Shown: one piece after another, positions 23,487 to 32,215 of the stretch
Layout of the letters: every line of letters starts with the position of its first letter
How positions within the stretch are numbered: position 1 is the first letter of the stretch
NCBI GenBank assembly: GCA_014656015.1
Contig: BNBP01000026.1
Coordinates: 22,529 to 86,528, forward strand
Direction: 5' to 3'
Length of the DNA stretch: 64,000 nucleotides
Source: Streptomyces griseoaurantiacus
GTDB taxonomy: Bacteria; Actinomycetota; Actinomycetes; Streptomycetales; Streptomycetaceae
Notes under the pieces: model-generated
Seen by the model: the letters and a program-made list of their open reading frames with translations, nothing else
Database searches by the model: none
Told to the model about the DNA's origin: nothing
Made by a program: the position numbers and the translations under genes

Positions 23487-24427
23487 GTTCGCTGCATCTC
23501 CTCGGTCACGTAATGGCGGAGCCAGGCCCGGAAGTCGGGTCCCAGGTCCTCACGTTCGCACGCGAGTCTGACAATGGCACGCAGATAGTCGCCGCGGTCG
23601 CCGGTGTCATAGCGCCGGCCCCGGAACACGACGCCGTGCACGGGGCCGCCGGCCCCGCCCTCGGCGGTGGTCGCCGCGGTGTGGTTCTCGGCCAGTTGCT
23701 GGAGGGCGTCGGTGAGCTGGATCTCGCCGCCGCGGCCGGGCTCGGTCGTGCGCAGTATGTCGAAGATGCGCGGGTTGAGGACGTAGCGGCCGATGATGGC
23801 GTAGTTCGACGGGGCCTCGGCCGGCTCGGGCTTCTCGACCAGGCCGGTCACCTCGACGACGTCGTCCTCCTCGGTGGGTTTGACGGCCGCGCAGCCGTAG
23901 AGGTGGATCTGTTCGGGCGCCACCTCCATGAGGGCGACGACGCTGCCGCCGGTGCGCTCCTGGACCTGGACCATGCGGGCGAGCAGGGGGTCGCGCGGGT
24001 CGATCAGGTCGTCGCCGAGGAGGACCGCGAAGGGTTCCGCGCCGACGTGCGGGGCGGCGCACAGCACGGCGTGGCCGAGGCCCCGGGGGTCGCCCTGGCG
24101 GACGTAGTGGATGGTGGCGAGGTCGCTGGACTCCTGCACCTTGGCGAGCCGTCCGGCGTCGCCCTTGCGCTGGAGGGCCGACTCCAGTTCGTAGTTGCGG
24201 TCGAAGTGGTCCTCCAGGGGGCGCTTGTTGCGGCCCGTGATCATGAGGACGTCGTCGAGCCCCGCGGACACGGCCTCTTCGACCACGTACTGGATCGCCG
24301 GCTTGTCCACGACCGGCAGCATCTCCTTGGGAGTGGCCTTGGTCGCCGGCAGGAATCGCGTACCGAGGCCCGCCGCGGGAATGACGGCCTTGGTGATCCT
24401 GCTGATCCTTGGGTTCGACTCAGTCAT
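23483..24427 (-). CDS. galU: UTP-glucose-1-phosphate uridylyltransferase
   Basis: The 314-residue enzyme makes UDP-glucose from UTP and glucose 1-phosphate. It has the nucleotide motif PAAGLGTRFLPATKATPKEM, VVDKPAIQYVVEEA, VRQGDPRGLGHAVL, LLGDDLI with metal-binding Asp, GLVEKP and the YDTGDRGDYLRA end. ATG at 24427 is supported by a divergent promoter region upstream. It heads the galU-glp-moaC-mog-rimJ run, with a GTGA overlap to glp. Confidence 0.96.
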   Translation of the reverse strand: MTESNPRISRITKAVIPAAGLGTRFLPATKATPKEMLPVVDKPAIQYVVEEAVSAGLDDVLMITGRNKRPLEDHFDRNYELESALQRKGDAGRLAKVQESSDLATIHYVRQGDPRGLGHAVLCAAPHVGAEPFAVLLGDDLIDPRDPLLARMVQVQERTGGSVVALMEVAPEQIHLYGCAAVKPTEEDDVVEVTGLVEKPEPAEAPSNYAIIGRYVLNPRIFDILRTTEPGRGGEIQLTDALQQLAENHTAATTAEGGAGGPVHGVVFRGRRYDTGDRGDYLRAIVRLACEREDLGPDFRAWLRHYVTEEMQRT

Positions 24428-24520
24428 GTCCGTCACCATATCGGGTCGATATGTGTGGAATATGTCGACCTGATCGACCCGCTCTCCTATGAGCCCTTTG
24501 GAAAGGTACGGAATCTGCCC

Positions 24521-25156
24521 GTGAGTCACATGGGAGCCGGAGCCGAGTCTGCCAAGCGCGGGTTGCGGCGGGAACTCCTCGCGGTGAGGCGGGGATTGAC
24601 GGCGGATGACGTCCAGGAGGCGGAGAGGGCGCTCGCGGGGCGGGCGGAGGGGCTTCCGGAGCTGGCGGGGGCGCGCACGGTGGCGGCGTACGTCTCCGTG
24701 GGGCGCGAGCCGGGTACCCGCGCGCTCCTGGACGGGCTGCACGCCCGCGGAGTGCGCGTGCTGCTGCCGGTCCTGCTGCCCGACGACGACCTCGACTGGG
24801 GCCGCTACACCGGACCCGGCTCGCTGAAGGCCGTGGAGCGCGGCGGCCGGATGACGCTCTGGGAGCCCGCCGGGGAACGGCTCGGCCCGGAGGCGGTGCT
24901 GGCCGCCGAGGCCGTCCTGCTGCCCGGCCTGGCCGTGGACGGGCGCGGGATGCGGCTGGGACGCGGCGGGGGCTCCTACGACCGGGTGCTGGCCCGGCTG
25001 GCACGCGCGGGCGCCGCACCCGCGCTGGTGGTCCTGCTGTACGACACCGAGCTCGTGCCCGAGGTGCCGGCCGAACCGCACGACCGCCCGGTCCACGCGG
25101 CGGTGACGCCTTCGGGCGTGCACCGCTTCGGCACGTCGCCCGGCGGGCCGGCGTAG
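24521..25156 (+). CDS. 5-formyltetrahydrofolate cyclo-ligase
   Basis: The 211-residue enzyme converts 5-formyl-THF to methenyl-THF using ATP. Motifs are KRGLRRELLAVRRGL, YVSVGREPGTRALLD, LPVLLPDDDLDW, LLPGLAVDGRGMRLGRGGGSYDRVL (ATP site with GRGGGYYD-like loop) and a VTPSGV end. GTG at 24521 is closer to the GGAAAGG site than ATG at 24530 and was chosen; the difference is three residues. It is divergent from galU and ends in a strong terminator. Confidence 0.94.
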   Translation: MSHMGAGAESAKRGLRRELLAVRRGLTADDVQEAERALAGRAEGLPELAGARTVAAYVSVGREPGTRALLDGLHARGVRVLLPVLLPDDDLDWGRYTGPGSLKAVERGGRMTLWEPAGERLGPEAVLAAEAVLLPGLAVDGRGMRLGRGGGSYDRVLARLARAGAAPALVVLLYDTELVPEVPAEPHDRPVHAAVTPSGVHRFGTSPGGPA

Positions 25157-25190
25157 CCCGTTGCCGGCGCGAGGGCGCCGGGGCGGCACG

Positions 25191-25221
25191 AAGGGCCCTC
25201 CACGCCTGTGGAGGGCCCTTT
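25191..25221. terminator. Terminator between cyclo-ligase and acylase genes
   Basis: AAGGGCCCTCCAC-GCCT-GTGGAGGGCCCTT is a perfect 13-bp stem followed by T on the plus strand. It lies between two convergent genes. Confidence 0.88.
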
Positions 25222-25258
25222 CCGCGTGCCGGTGCCCCGAGGGGCCGGGGCTACGCGC

Positions 25259-28150
25259 TCACGGCTTCAGCACCAGCGTGTCGCCCGTGCTGCCGTCGAC
25301 CGCCTTGCCGGTGAAGTTCCAGGGCAGCAGCTCGCCCTCGACCCACTTGTCGGTCTGGTCGGTGTAGTGCGCGCTGTAGGCGTGCCCCGAGGCCCCAGTG
25401 AGGTTGATCCACCTGGACTTGTCGAGGTCCCCGAGGTTGACGACCATCCGCATCGAGGGCACCCACAGGGCCTCGTACCCGCCGGCCGCGTTCCAGCCGG
25501 TGGCGTTGACCGTCGCCTCGCCGCCGCTGAGCTTCCAGGGGCCCCGGTTGAGCATGAACTTGAGGAACGAGGGGCCCTCGGTGCCCAGGGTCTGGTTCTT
25601 CAGGTTGAGCTGGTGCAGCCGGCCCCAGCTCCAGGAGTCGACGTCCTTGCCCATCTTGGCGGTCAGTTCCCAGCGCGCGTCCCGCATGGCGCGGGCGAAC
25701 AGCTCGTCGCGGGTCTTGGTCGCCTTGTCGGTGCGCGTCCCCGGCGACTGCCACCAGGCGTTGTCCTGGTCGTCGAGGAGGTTGCGCACCACCTCGAACC
25801 AGCGGTCGCCGCCGTCCGGCTGTGCCTGGGAGGCGTCGCGCTGCCCGCACTCGCGCACCTTGCGGTCCTCGTCCGCCGGGCCGGTGTTGTCGGCCGGCTC
25901 GACGTAGAGGCACTCGCCCTTGACGCGCAGCTCCTTGGGGAGCTTGTCGCCGAACGCGAGCTGCAGGATGTTGCGCCACACGGAGTTGAAGTAGGCGGCC
26001 GCGCCCGAATCGGCGTCCTGGGTGTAGTCCCAGCCCTCCAGGAGCTTCTGCGCCTCGCGCACGTACTTGTTCGACACGTCGATCTTGAGCAGCTTGGGCA
26101 CGAGCAGCTTGGCGATCTCGCTGCTGTTGTCGAGCTGCATCTGGCGCATGTCGTCGGTGGAGATCTTGCCGCCGTCGTCGATCTTGGACTTGATCAGGTC
26201 CGTGATGCGCTGGCTGCGGCTGCCGTAGCCCCAGTCCGTGGTCAGGACGTAGGGGTACTTGTTCTTGGCGACCACGGCCTGGTTGGCGGTGACGATGTAG
26301 CCGCGCTTCGGGTTGTACTCGTGGGGCAGTTCGGCCTGCTTGAGGAAGCCGGTCCACTTGTGCTTCGAGTCCCAGCCGGGCACCGGGACGGAGCCGTTGT
26401 CGCCCTTGGCGCGGGTGGGGATCCTCCCGGGGAGCTGGTAGCCGATGTTGCCCTTGGTGTCGGCGTAGACGAGGTTCTGCGAGGGCACCTCGAAGTCGGC
26501 CGAGGCCTTGCGGAAGCTCGTCCAGTCGGAGGCCTTGTCGATCTCGAAGACGGCGTCCATGGAGTTGCCCGGGTCGAGCGCGGTCCAGCGCAGCGCGAGC
26601 CCGTAGCCGTCGCCGCGGTCGGGGGCGGCGGTGTCGACGGTGGCCTTCTTGCCGACCTTGACGAGCTCGTCGTCGCGGTCGGAGAGCAGGGGGCCGTTGT
26701 TGGTCTCGCGGACCACGATCGTCTTGCTCTTGCCGCCGGCGACCTCGATGGTCTCCTTGCGGGTGGTGAACGGCACGGTCTTGCCGTCGTACAGGTAGCC
26801 CTCGCCGCTGAGCTTCTCCAGGTACAGGTCGCTGACGTCGACCCCGGAGTTGGTCATGCCCCAGGCGATGTCCTTGTTGTGGCCGATGACGACCCCGGGC
26901 AGCCCGGCGAAGGTGTAGCCGGCGACGTCGTACTGGCACGTGCGGGAGACGGTCCGGCAGTGCAGGCCCATCTGGTACCAGACCGAGGGCAGCGAGGCCG
27001 ACAGGTGCGGGTCGTTGGCGAGCAGCGGCTTGCCGGTGATCGTGTGCGAGCCCGCGACGACCCATGAGTTGGAGCCGATGCCGTTGCCGTTCACGCCGAC
27101 GGCCGTGGGTACGTCGTCCAGGACGTTGTACAGGCCCGCGAGCTGGCTCTGGACGCCCGATCCGGTGCCCCCGGCCGTGGAGGAGCCGGTGCCGCCCGTC
27201 GTGCCCGTGGTGGTGCCCGTGCCGCCCACCGTGCCACCCGTGCCCGTCGTGCCGCCGGTCCCCGTGGTGCCGCCGGTGCCGGTGCCGCCCGTGGTGCCGC
27301 CCGTCGTCCCGCCGACGCCCGTGCCGCCCGAGGTGCCCGTACCCGTACTCGTGCCCGTGGCGCTCTGGTCGAACGTCTGGGTGAGCGCGTCGTACGCGCC
27401 CTCCTGGACGATCGGCTTGTTGCGGCCGTAGGGGTACGCCGGGTAGAGGTCCGCGATCTGCTTGGGGCCGAGCCGGCTCGTCATCAGGGCGCGGTCGATC
27501 TCGTCCTGCATGTTGCCGCGCAGGTCCCAGGCCATCGCCTTGAGCCAGGAGATCGAGTCGACGGGCGTCCACTCCCGCGGCTTGTAGTCGTTGGTGAAGC
27601 CCAGCGCCGCGTACTCCAGGGAGATGTCCTTGCCGTCCTTGCCCGCCAGGTAGGCGTTGACGCCCTTGGCGTAGGCCCGGAGGTACTTCTTCGTGGCGGG
27701 CGCGAGCTTGGTGTCGTACTCCTTCTTCGCCACCCGGTCCCAGCCCAGCGTGCGCAGGAACTCGTCGTTGTCGACCTGGCCCTTGCCGAACATCTCCGAC
27801 AGGCGCCCGGAGGTCATGTGGCGGCGCACGTCCATCTCGTAGAACCGGTCCTGGGCCTGGACGTAGCCCTGGGCCATGAAGAGGTCCTCGTCCGAGGAGG
27901 CGTAGACCTGCGGGATCCCGTAGGAGTCCCGTTTCACGTCGACGGGCCCGGACAGGCCGTCGAGGGCTATCGATCCCTTGGTCTGCGGGAACGAGGCGCG
28001 CACGGTACTGACCGACCAGTACGCGCCGAAGGCCACGCCCGCGACGACGGCCAGAACCAGCACGATGACGAAGAGACGGCCTCTGCGCCCCTTCTTCCTG
28101 CCGGACTTGCCGGGCTCCTGACCGGAAGAGGCGGTGGTGTTGGGGGGCAT
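25259..28150 (-). CDS. Penicillin acylase family Ntn-hydrolase, membrane-anchored
   Basis: The 963-residue precursor cuts amide bonds of acyl substrates such as beta-lactams or N-acyl homoserine lactones. Residues 1-26 are basic, then comes a membrane helix (RLFVIVLVLAVVAGVAFGAY) acting as anchor or signal. The alpha-chain motif IPQVYASSDEDLFMAQGYVQAQDRFYEMD follows. The beta chain would start at Ser360 of GSNSWVVAG, where family members self-cleave. Just before it, residues about 263-333 are almost entirely Gly and Thr with some Ser, replacing the usual spacer peptide. HLSASLPSVWYQ and NQAVV segments complete the active-site fold. The natural substrate is unknown. Confidence 0.93.
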   Translation of the reverse strand: MPPNTTASSGQEPGKSGRKKGRRGRLFVIVLVLAVVAGVAFGAYWSVSTVRASFPQTKGSIALDGLSGPVDVKRDSYGIPQVYASSDEDLFMAQGYVQAQDRFYEMDVRRHMTSGRLSEMFGKGQVDNDEFLRTLGWDRVAKKEYDTKLAPATKKYLRAYAKGVNAYLAGKDGKDISLEYAALGFTNDYKPREWTPVDSISWLKAMAWDLRGNMQDEIDRALMTSRLGPKQIADLYPAYPYGRNKPIVQEGAYDALTQTFDQSATGTSTGTGTSGGTGVGGTTGGTTGGTGTGGTTGTGGTTGTGGTVGGTGTTTGTTGGTGSSTAGGTGSGVQSQLAGLYNVLDDVPTAVGVNGNGIGSNSWVVAGSHTITGKPLLANDPHLSASLPSVWYQMGLHCRTVSRTCQYDVAGYTFAGLPGVVIGHNKDIAWGMTNSGVDVSDLYLEKLSGEGYLYDGKTVPFTTRKETIEVAGGKSKTIVVRETNNGPLLSDRDDELVKVGKKATVDTAAPDRGDGYGLALRWTALDPGNSMDAVFEIDKASDWTSFRKASADFEVPSQNLVYADTKGNIGYQLPGRIPTRAKGDNGSVPVPGWDSKHKWTGFLKQAELPHEYNPKRGYIVTANQAVVAKNKYPYVLTTDWGYGSRSQRITDLIKSKIDDGGKISTDDMRQMQLDNSSEIAKLLVPKLLKIDVSNKYVREAQKLLEGWDYTQDADSGAAAYFNSVWRNILQLAFGDKLPKELRVKGECLYVEPADNTGPADEDRKVRECGQRDASQAQPDGGDRWFEVVRNLLDDQDNAWWQSPGTRTDKATKTRDELFARAMRDARWELTAKMGKDVDSWSWGRLHQLNLKNQTLGTEGPSFLKFMLNRGPWKLSGGEATVNATGWNAAGGYEALWVPSMRMVVNLGDLDKSRWINLTGASGHAYSAHYTDQTDKWVEGELLPWNFTGKAVDGSTGDTLVLKP
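27180..27372. repeat. Gly-Thr coding repeat in the acylase gene
   Basis: Degenerate tandem units (GTGCCG, GTGGTGCC, GTGCCC and similar on the plus strand) encode GTGG/TGGT/GGTG motifs for about 65 codons. They fall at the spacer that is removed during acylase maturation, where length change should be tolerated. Confidence 0.8.
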
Positions 28151-28507
28151 CGCTGTCCTTGCGTCCTTACACGAGCTGCAGACGGGCAGTGCTTACGGGC
28201 GGTGGTCACGGGCGTTGCTGGGGGCAGCGCTTTCGGCTGGGCCTGTCGGCTCCGCTTTCGCGCGAGCGCTGGAGCAACCATAGGCGCAGGGCCCCCCGGG
28301 CCTTGACGCGGAGTCGGGAACCGGCCGGACGGGAGTTCGACGAAGCCGCGCTCACGCGTCAAGGAAGCGTCAAGAGTTAGGTAAGGTAACGAACTACCGG
28401 TATCGAAGCGCGCGACAGCGTCCGCCCCTCGATGCTCGAATTGCTCCGCACCTGCCCGGAATGTCCGCCCGGGCGGCCCGGGGAGCCCTTCGGGAAAGGA
28501 ACAGCCG
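28151..28507. other. Divergent intergenic region, acylase and antiporter
   Basis: These 357 bases separate divergent genes. The only less GC-rich part is near 28370-28395 (GAGTTAGGTAAGGTAACGAA), probably promoter sequence for the antiporter; its left half resembles an iron-box half-site. No coding potential or RNA structure could be supported. Confidence 0.5.
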
Positions 28508-30103
28508 CTGACTGTCCACCACCTCAACCAGCTCCTGCTCGTCTGCTCGCTCGTGCTGCTCGTCGCGGTGGCGGCGGTGCGCATCTCCTCGCGCAGCGGG
28601 CTCCCCAGCCTGCTCGTCTACCTGGGCATCGGCATGGCCATGGGCCAGGACGGTCTCGGCCACATCAACTTCAGCAACGCCGCGCTCACCCAGGTCATCG
28701 GCTACGCGGCCCTGGTCGTGATCCTCGCCGAGGGCGGTCTGGGCACCAAGTGGAAGGAGATCAGACCGGCGCTGCCGGCCGCCTCCGCGCTCGCCCTCGG
28801 CGGCGTCGCGGTGAGCGTCGGCATCACGGCCACGGCGGCGCACCTGCTGATCGGGCTGGAATGGCGGCAGGCGCTCATCATCGGGGCGGTGGTGTCCTCC
28901 ACGGACGCGGCGGCGGTCTTCTCCGTCCTGCGCAGAATTCCCCTGCCCGCGCGGGTGACGGGCGTCCTGGAGGCCGAGTCCGGCTTCAACGACGCCCCCG
29001 TGGTCATCCTCGTCGTCGCCTTCTCCACCGCCGGACCCGTGGAGCACTGGTACTTCCTGGTGGGCGAGATCGCGCTGGAACTGGCGATCGGCGCCGCCAT
29101 CGGCCTCGCGGTGGGCTGGCTCGGCGCCTGGGGCCTGCGGCACGTGGCGCTGCCGGCCTCCGGCCTGTACCCGATCGCCGTCATGGCGATCGCCGTCACC
29201 GCGTACGCGACCGGCGCCCTCGCCCACGGCAGTGGCTTCCTCGCCGTCTACCTGGCCTCCCTGGTCCTCGGCAACGCCCGGCTGCCGCACTCGCCGGCCA
29301 CCCGCGGCTTCGCCGACGGGCTCGGCTGGATCGCCCAGATCGGCATGTTCGTCCTGCTCGGCCTGCTGGTCGTCCCGCACGAGATGGGCGACGACGTGGT
29401 GCCCGCGCTCCTCGTCGGGCTGATCCTGACGATGGTGGCGAGACCGCTCGGCGTACTGCTGTGCCTGACCCCCTTCCGGGTGCCCTGGCAGGAACAGGTG
29501 CTGATGTCATGGGCCGGGCTGCGCGGCGCGGTGCCCATCATCCTGGCGACGATCCCCATGGTGAACGGTGTCGAGAACAGCCGCCGCATCTTCAACATCG
29601 TCTTCGTCCTCGTCGTCGTCTACACCCTCGTCCAGGGGCCGACGCTGCCCTGGCTGGCCCGCAGACTCGGGCTCGGCCGGGGCGACGAGACGGCGGACCT
29701 CGGCATCGAGTCGGCACCCCTGGAGCGGCTGCGCGGCCATCTGCTCTCCATGGCGATCCCCGAGGGCTCCCGGATGAACGGCGTCGAGATCCGCGAGCTG
29801 CGGCTGCCCGCCGGGGCCGCCGTCACGCTCGTCGTGCGCGAGGGGAAGTCCTTCGTGCCGGGCCCCGCGACCGTCCTGGCGCGCGGCGACGAACTCCTCG
29901 TCGTCGCCACCGACCCGGTGCGCGACGCGGCCGAGCGCCGGCTGCGCGCCGTCGGCCAGGGCGGCAAGCTCGCCGACTGGCTGGGGGAATCCGGCAACGG
30001 GCCCCGGCAGAGCGCCGCGGAACGGATCGGGCCGGGCGGTGACGGGCCCCTGAAGGGCCGGGCGCTCCGGCGCCGGGGGGCCCGGAAGGCGGGCTCGCGG
30101 TAG
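28508..30103 (+). CDS. Potassium/proton antiporter of the CPA1/CvrA type with RCK-C domain
   Basis: The 531-residue membrane protein has 12-13 helices of the Na+/H+ exchanger fold, with SSTDAAAVFSVLR and LEAESGFNDAPVVI (the Asn-Asp pair of the ion site), MSWAGLRGAVPI, and a C-terminal TrkA-C (RCK_C) domain from about residue 420 (GVEIRELRLPAGAAVTLVVRE, ARGDELLVVATDP). It probably exports K+ in exchange for H+. The first helix LNQLLLVCSLVLLVAVAAV begins before the first GTG (28553). A CTG at 28508, 8 bases after GAAAGGA, preserves it and is preferred. Confidence 0.9.
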   Translation: MTVHHLNQLLLVCSLVLLVAVAAVRISSRSGLPSLLVYLGIGMAMGQDGLGHINFSNAALTQVIGYAALVVILAEGGLGTKWKEIRPALPAASALALGGVAVSVGITATAAHLLIGLEWRQALIIGAVVSSTDAAAVFSVLRRIPLPARVTGVLEAESGFNDAPVVILVVAFSTAGPVEHWYFLVGEIALELAIGAAIGLAVGWLGAWGLRHVALPASGLYPIAVMAIAVTAYATGALAHGSGFLAVYLASLVLGNARLPHSPATRGFADGLGWIAQIGMFVLLGLLVVPHEMGDDVVPALLVGLILTMVARPLGVLLCLTPFRVPWQEQVLMSWAGLRGAVPIILATIPMVNGVENSRRIFNIVFVLVVVYTLVQGPTLPWLARRLGLGRGDETADLGIESAPLERLRGHLLSMAIPEGSRMNGVEIRELRLPAGAAVTLVVREGKSFVPGPATVLARGDELLVVATDPVRDAAERRLRAVGQGGKLADWLGESGNGPRQSAAERIGPGGDGPLKGRALRRRGARKAGSR

Positions 30104-30296
30104 CATGAACGGCGTACTTGATCGAACCAACTCTGCCTGACGCAGAGCTGGCGCGACCGTATGGCGGCCGGGCGGCCCCCCTTCAGGGCCCCGGCATCTA
30201 CCGCAGTCCGCGCAAGAGGACAGCTCTCGGCGTCGCCCCACACGCGCGTGAGCCGTACCCGGGGCGGCGCTACCAGGCGGCAGAAAGGCACGGGCC

Positions 30297-31592
30297 GTGG
30301 CATCCACGGTCACCTCGACGTCGTCGTCCCGCCCCGGCTACGGGCAGTTGCTGCGTACGCGCGGCGCCTGGACGTTCCTGCTCCCCGGCTTCGCGGCGCG
30401 CCAGCCCTTCGCGATGCTCACCCTCTCCCTCGTGCTGCTCGTGCAGCACACCACCGGCTCCTACGGGGCCGCCGGCGCCGTCGCCGCCGTCACCGGCGTC
30501 TCCATGGCGGTGTTCGCCCCCTACGGGGGCCGTCTCGCCGACCGGCACGGGCAGCGCGCGGTGCTGCTGCCCGGCGTCCTGGTGCACGCCGCCGCGGCCC
30601 TCGCCCTCACGGCACTCGCCCTCGCCGACGCGCCCCTGTGGGCGCTGTTCGCGCTGGCCGTCCCCACCGGCGCCTCGGTGCCGCAGGTCGGGCCGATGGT
30701 GCGCGCCCGCTGGGGAGTGAAGCTGCAGGGCTCGCCGCTGATGGTGACGGCCACCGCGTTCGAGTCGGTCACCGACGAGCTGACCTTCGTCCTCGGCCCG
30801 CTGCTCGCGACCGCCCTGTGCACCGCCGTGCACCCCTCGGCCGGACTGCTCACGGAGGCGGCCCTGACCCTTGTCGGAGGCGTCCTGTTCGCCGCGCAGA
30901 AGGGAACCCAGCCGGTGCCCGGAAAGGCCCTGCCGGCGGACGCGGAGGGCGGCTCCCCGCGCGCGGGGAGCGGTTCCGCGCTGGGCGTGCCCGGGGTGCG
31001 GGTGCTGGTCGTCGCCTTCCTGGGCATCGGTTCCGTCTTCGGCGGCATGCAGGTCGCGCTCGCGGCGTTCACCGAGTCGATCGGGGAGCCCGGTCTCAAC
31101 GGCGTCCTCTACGGCGTCTTCGCCGCGGGAAACATGCTCTCGGGCGTCGTCTGCGGCGCGATCGCCTGGAAGGTGGCGCCCCGCCGCCGGCTGCTCCTCG
31201 CGTACACGGCGCTCGCGGTGACGGCCTCCCTGCTGTGGACCGGCCACTCGGTGGCCGTCCTCGCGGCCGTGGGCCTGCTGGTCGGTATGTGCATCGCGCC
31301 CGCGCTGATCACCGGCTACACGCTCGTCGAGGACCTCGTCCCGGCGGGCTCCCGCACCGAGGCGTTCACCTGGCTCACCGGCGCGGTCGCGCTCGGGCAG
31401 GCGGCCGCGGTCACCGTCGCGGGACAGCTGGAGGACCGGCTGTGGGACGGCGCCGGGTTCCTGGTGCCGATGGGCGGCACGGTGGCGGCCCTGGTGGTGC
31501 TCCTGGCGCTGCGCGCGCTGCTCGCGGGACGGCCCTCCGGGCGCACGGTGGCACGTGGCGTCGGTCACCGCACACCGATGACAGTGGACTGA
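30297..31592 (+). CDS. Major facilitator superfamily transporter
   Basis: The 431-residue protein has twelve predicted helices in two halves with a central loop rich in Gly/Pro/Ser (about residues 205-225). The loop after helix 2 reads GGRLADRHGQRAVLL, the MFS motif A (GxxADRxGxR). No drug-family motif C is clear, and the fold resembles small-solute or drug exporters of actinobacteria. GTG at 30297 follows AAAGG at a good distance. The 190 bases before it contain a small CTCTGC/GCAGAG hairpin at 30131-30147. The substrate is unknown. Confidence 0.88.
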   Translation: MASTVTSTSSSRPGYGQLLRTRGAWTFLLPGFAARQPFAMLTLSLVLLVQHTTGSYGAAGAVAAVTGVSMAVFAPYGGRLADRHGQRAVLLPGVLVHAAAALALTALALADAPLWALFALAVPTGASVPQVGPMVRARWGVKLQGSPLMVTATAFESVTDELTFVLGPLLATALCTAVHPSAGLLTEAALTLVGGVLFAAQKGTQPVPGKALPADAEGGSPRAGSGSALGVPGVRVLVVAFLGIGSVFGGMQVALAAFTESIGEPGLNGVLYGVFAAGNMLSGVVCGAIAWKVAPRRRLLLAYTALAVTASLLWTGHSVAVLAAVGLLVGMCIAPALITGYTLVEDLVPAGSRTEAFTWLTGAVALGQAAAVTVAGQLEDRLWDGAGFLVPMGGTVAALVVLLALRALLAGRPSGRTVARGVGHRTPMTVD

Positions 31593-31661
31593 ACGCGGGG
31601 AATAGGTCACTATTGACTGTCGTTAGCACTCACTGAGCAAGAGTGCCAGGAGGAAGTCACA

Positions 31662-32006
31662 GTGCCGACGTACCAGTACCAGTGCACCGAGTGCGGCGAG
31701 GGCCTCGAGGCGGTGCAGAAGTTCACCGACGACGCCCTGACCGTGTGCCCGAACTGCGAGGGGCGCCTGAAGAAGGTGTTCTCCGCCGTCGGCATCGTCT
31801 TCAAGGGCTCCGGCTTCTACCGCAACGACAGCCGCGGCTCCTCGTCGAGCAGCACGCCCGCCTCGTCGTCGAAGTCGTCCTCGTCCACGGCGTCGGGGTC
31901 CAACGGGTCCTCGGCCTCGGGTTCGTCCTCCTCGGGCGCCTCCTCCTCCGGTTCCTCGTCGAGCTCCTCGAGCTCCACGAGCACCTCCTCGAGCTCCGCG
32001 GCCTGA
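31662..32006 (+). CDS. FmdB-family zinc-ribbon protein with Ser-rich tail
   Basis: The 114-residue protein begins MPTYQYQCTECGEGLEAVQ. Two CxxC pairs (CTEC at 8-11 and CPNC at about 36-39) form the regulatory zinc ribbon of the FmdB family, followed by LKKVFSAVGIVFKGSGFY, the family's C-terminal signature. From residue 60 on, about 55 residues are nearly all Ser with some Gly, Thr and Ala, an extension typical of streptomycete homologues. GTG at 31662 follows AGGAGG-like sequence. The role is unknown; other members regulate amidase expression. Confidence 0.9.
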   Translation: MPTYQYQCTECGEGLEAVQKFTDDALTVCPNCEGRLKKVFSAVGIVFKGSGFYRNDSRGSSSSSTPASSSKSSSSTASGSNGSSASGSSSSGASSSGSSSSSSSSTSTSSSSAA

Positions 32007-32063
32007 CCTGGCGGTCGGCCCCGCTCCCGGGGCCGCGCCCGATCCGGCACTCGCTCTTTCCCG

Positions 32064-32091
32064 GGCCCCGTCGTCCCGCGACGACGGGGCC
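32064..32091 (+). terminator. Terminator after the FmdB gene
   Basis: GGCCCCGTCGT-CCCGCG-ACGACGGGGCC forms a perfect 11-bp stem ending in TTC, 58 bases downstream of the stop codon. Confidence 0.8.
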
Positions 32092-32215
32092 TTCGGTGTG
32101 CGTACGGCCGTGGACGCGTGCGTGCGTGGGCTTGCGTGCGCCGCCGCTCCCGGCGTTCCGATTCCGAAAGGTGTGCGCCCGCCGGCCCGTGCGAGCGGGC
32201 GGCTAGGGTGCGGGC

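Noticed and set aside
28376..28395. Possible iron box (DmdR/DtxR type) before the antiporter
   Set aside because: Only the left half TTAGGTAAGGTAAC resembles the consensus; the right half does not pair, and neither neighbour is an iron gene.
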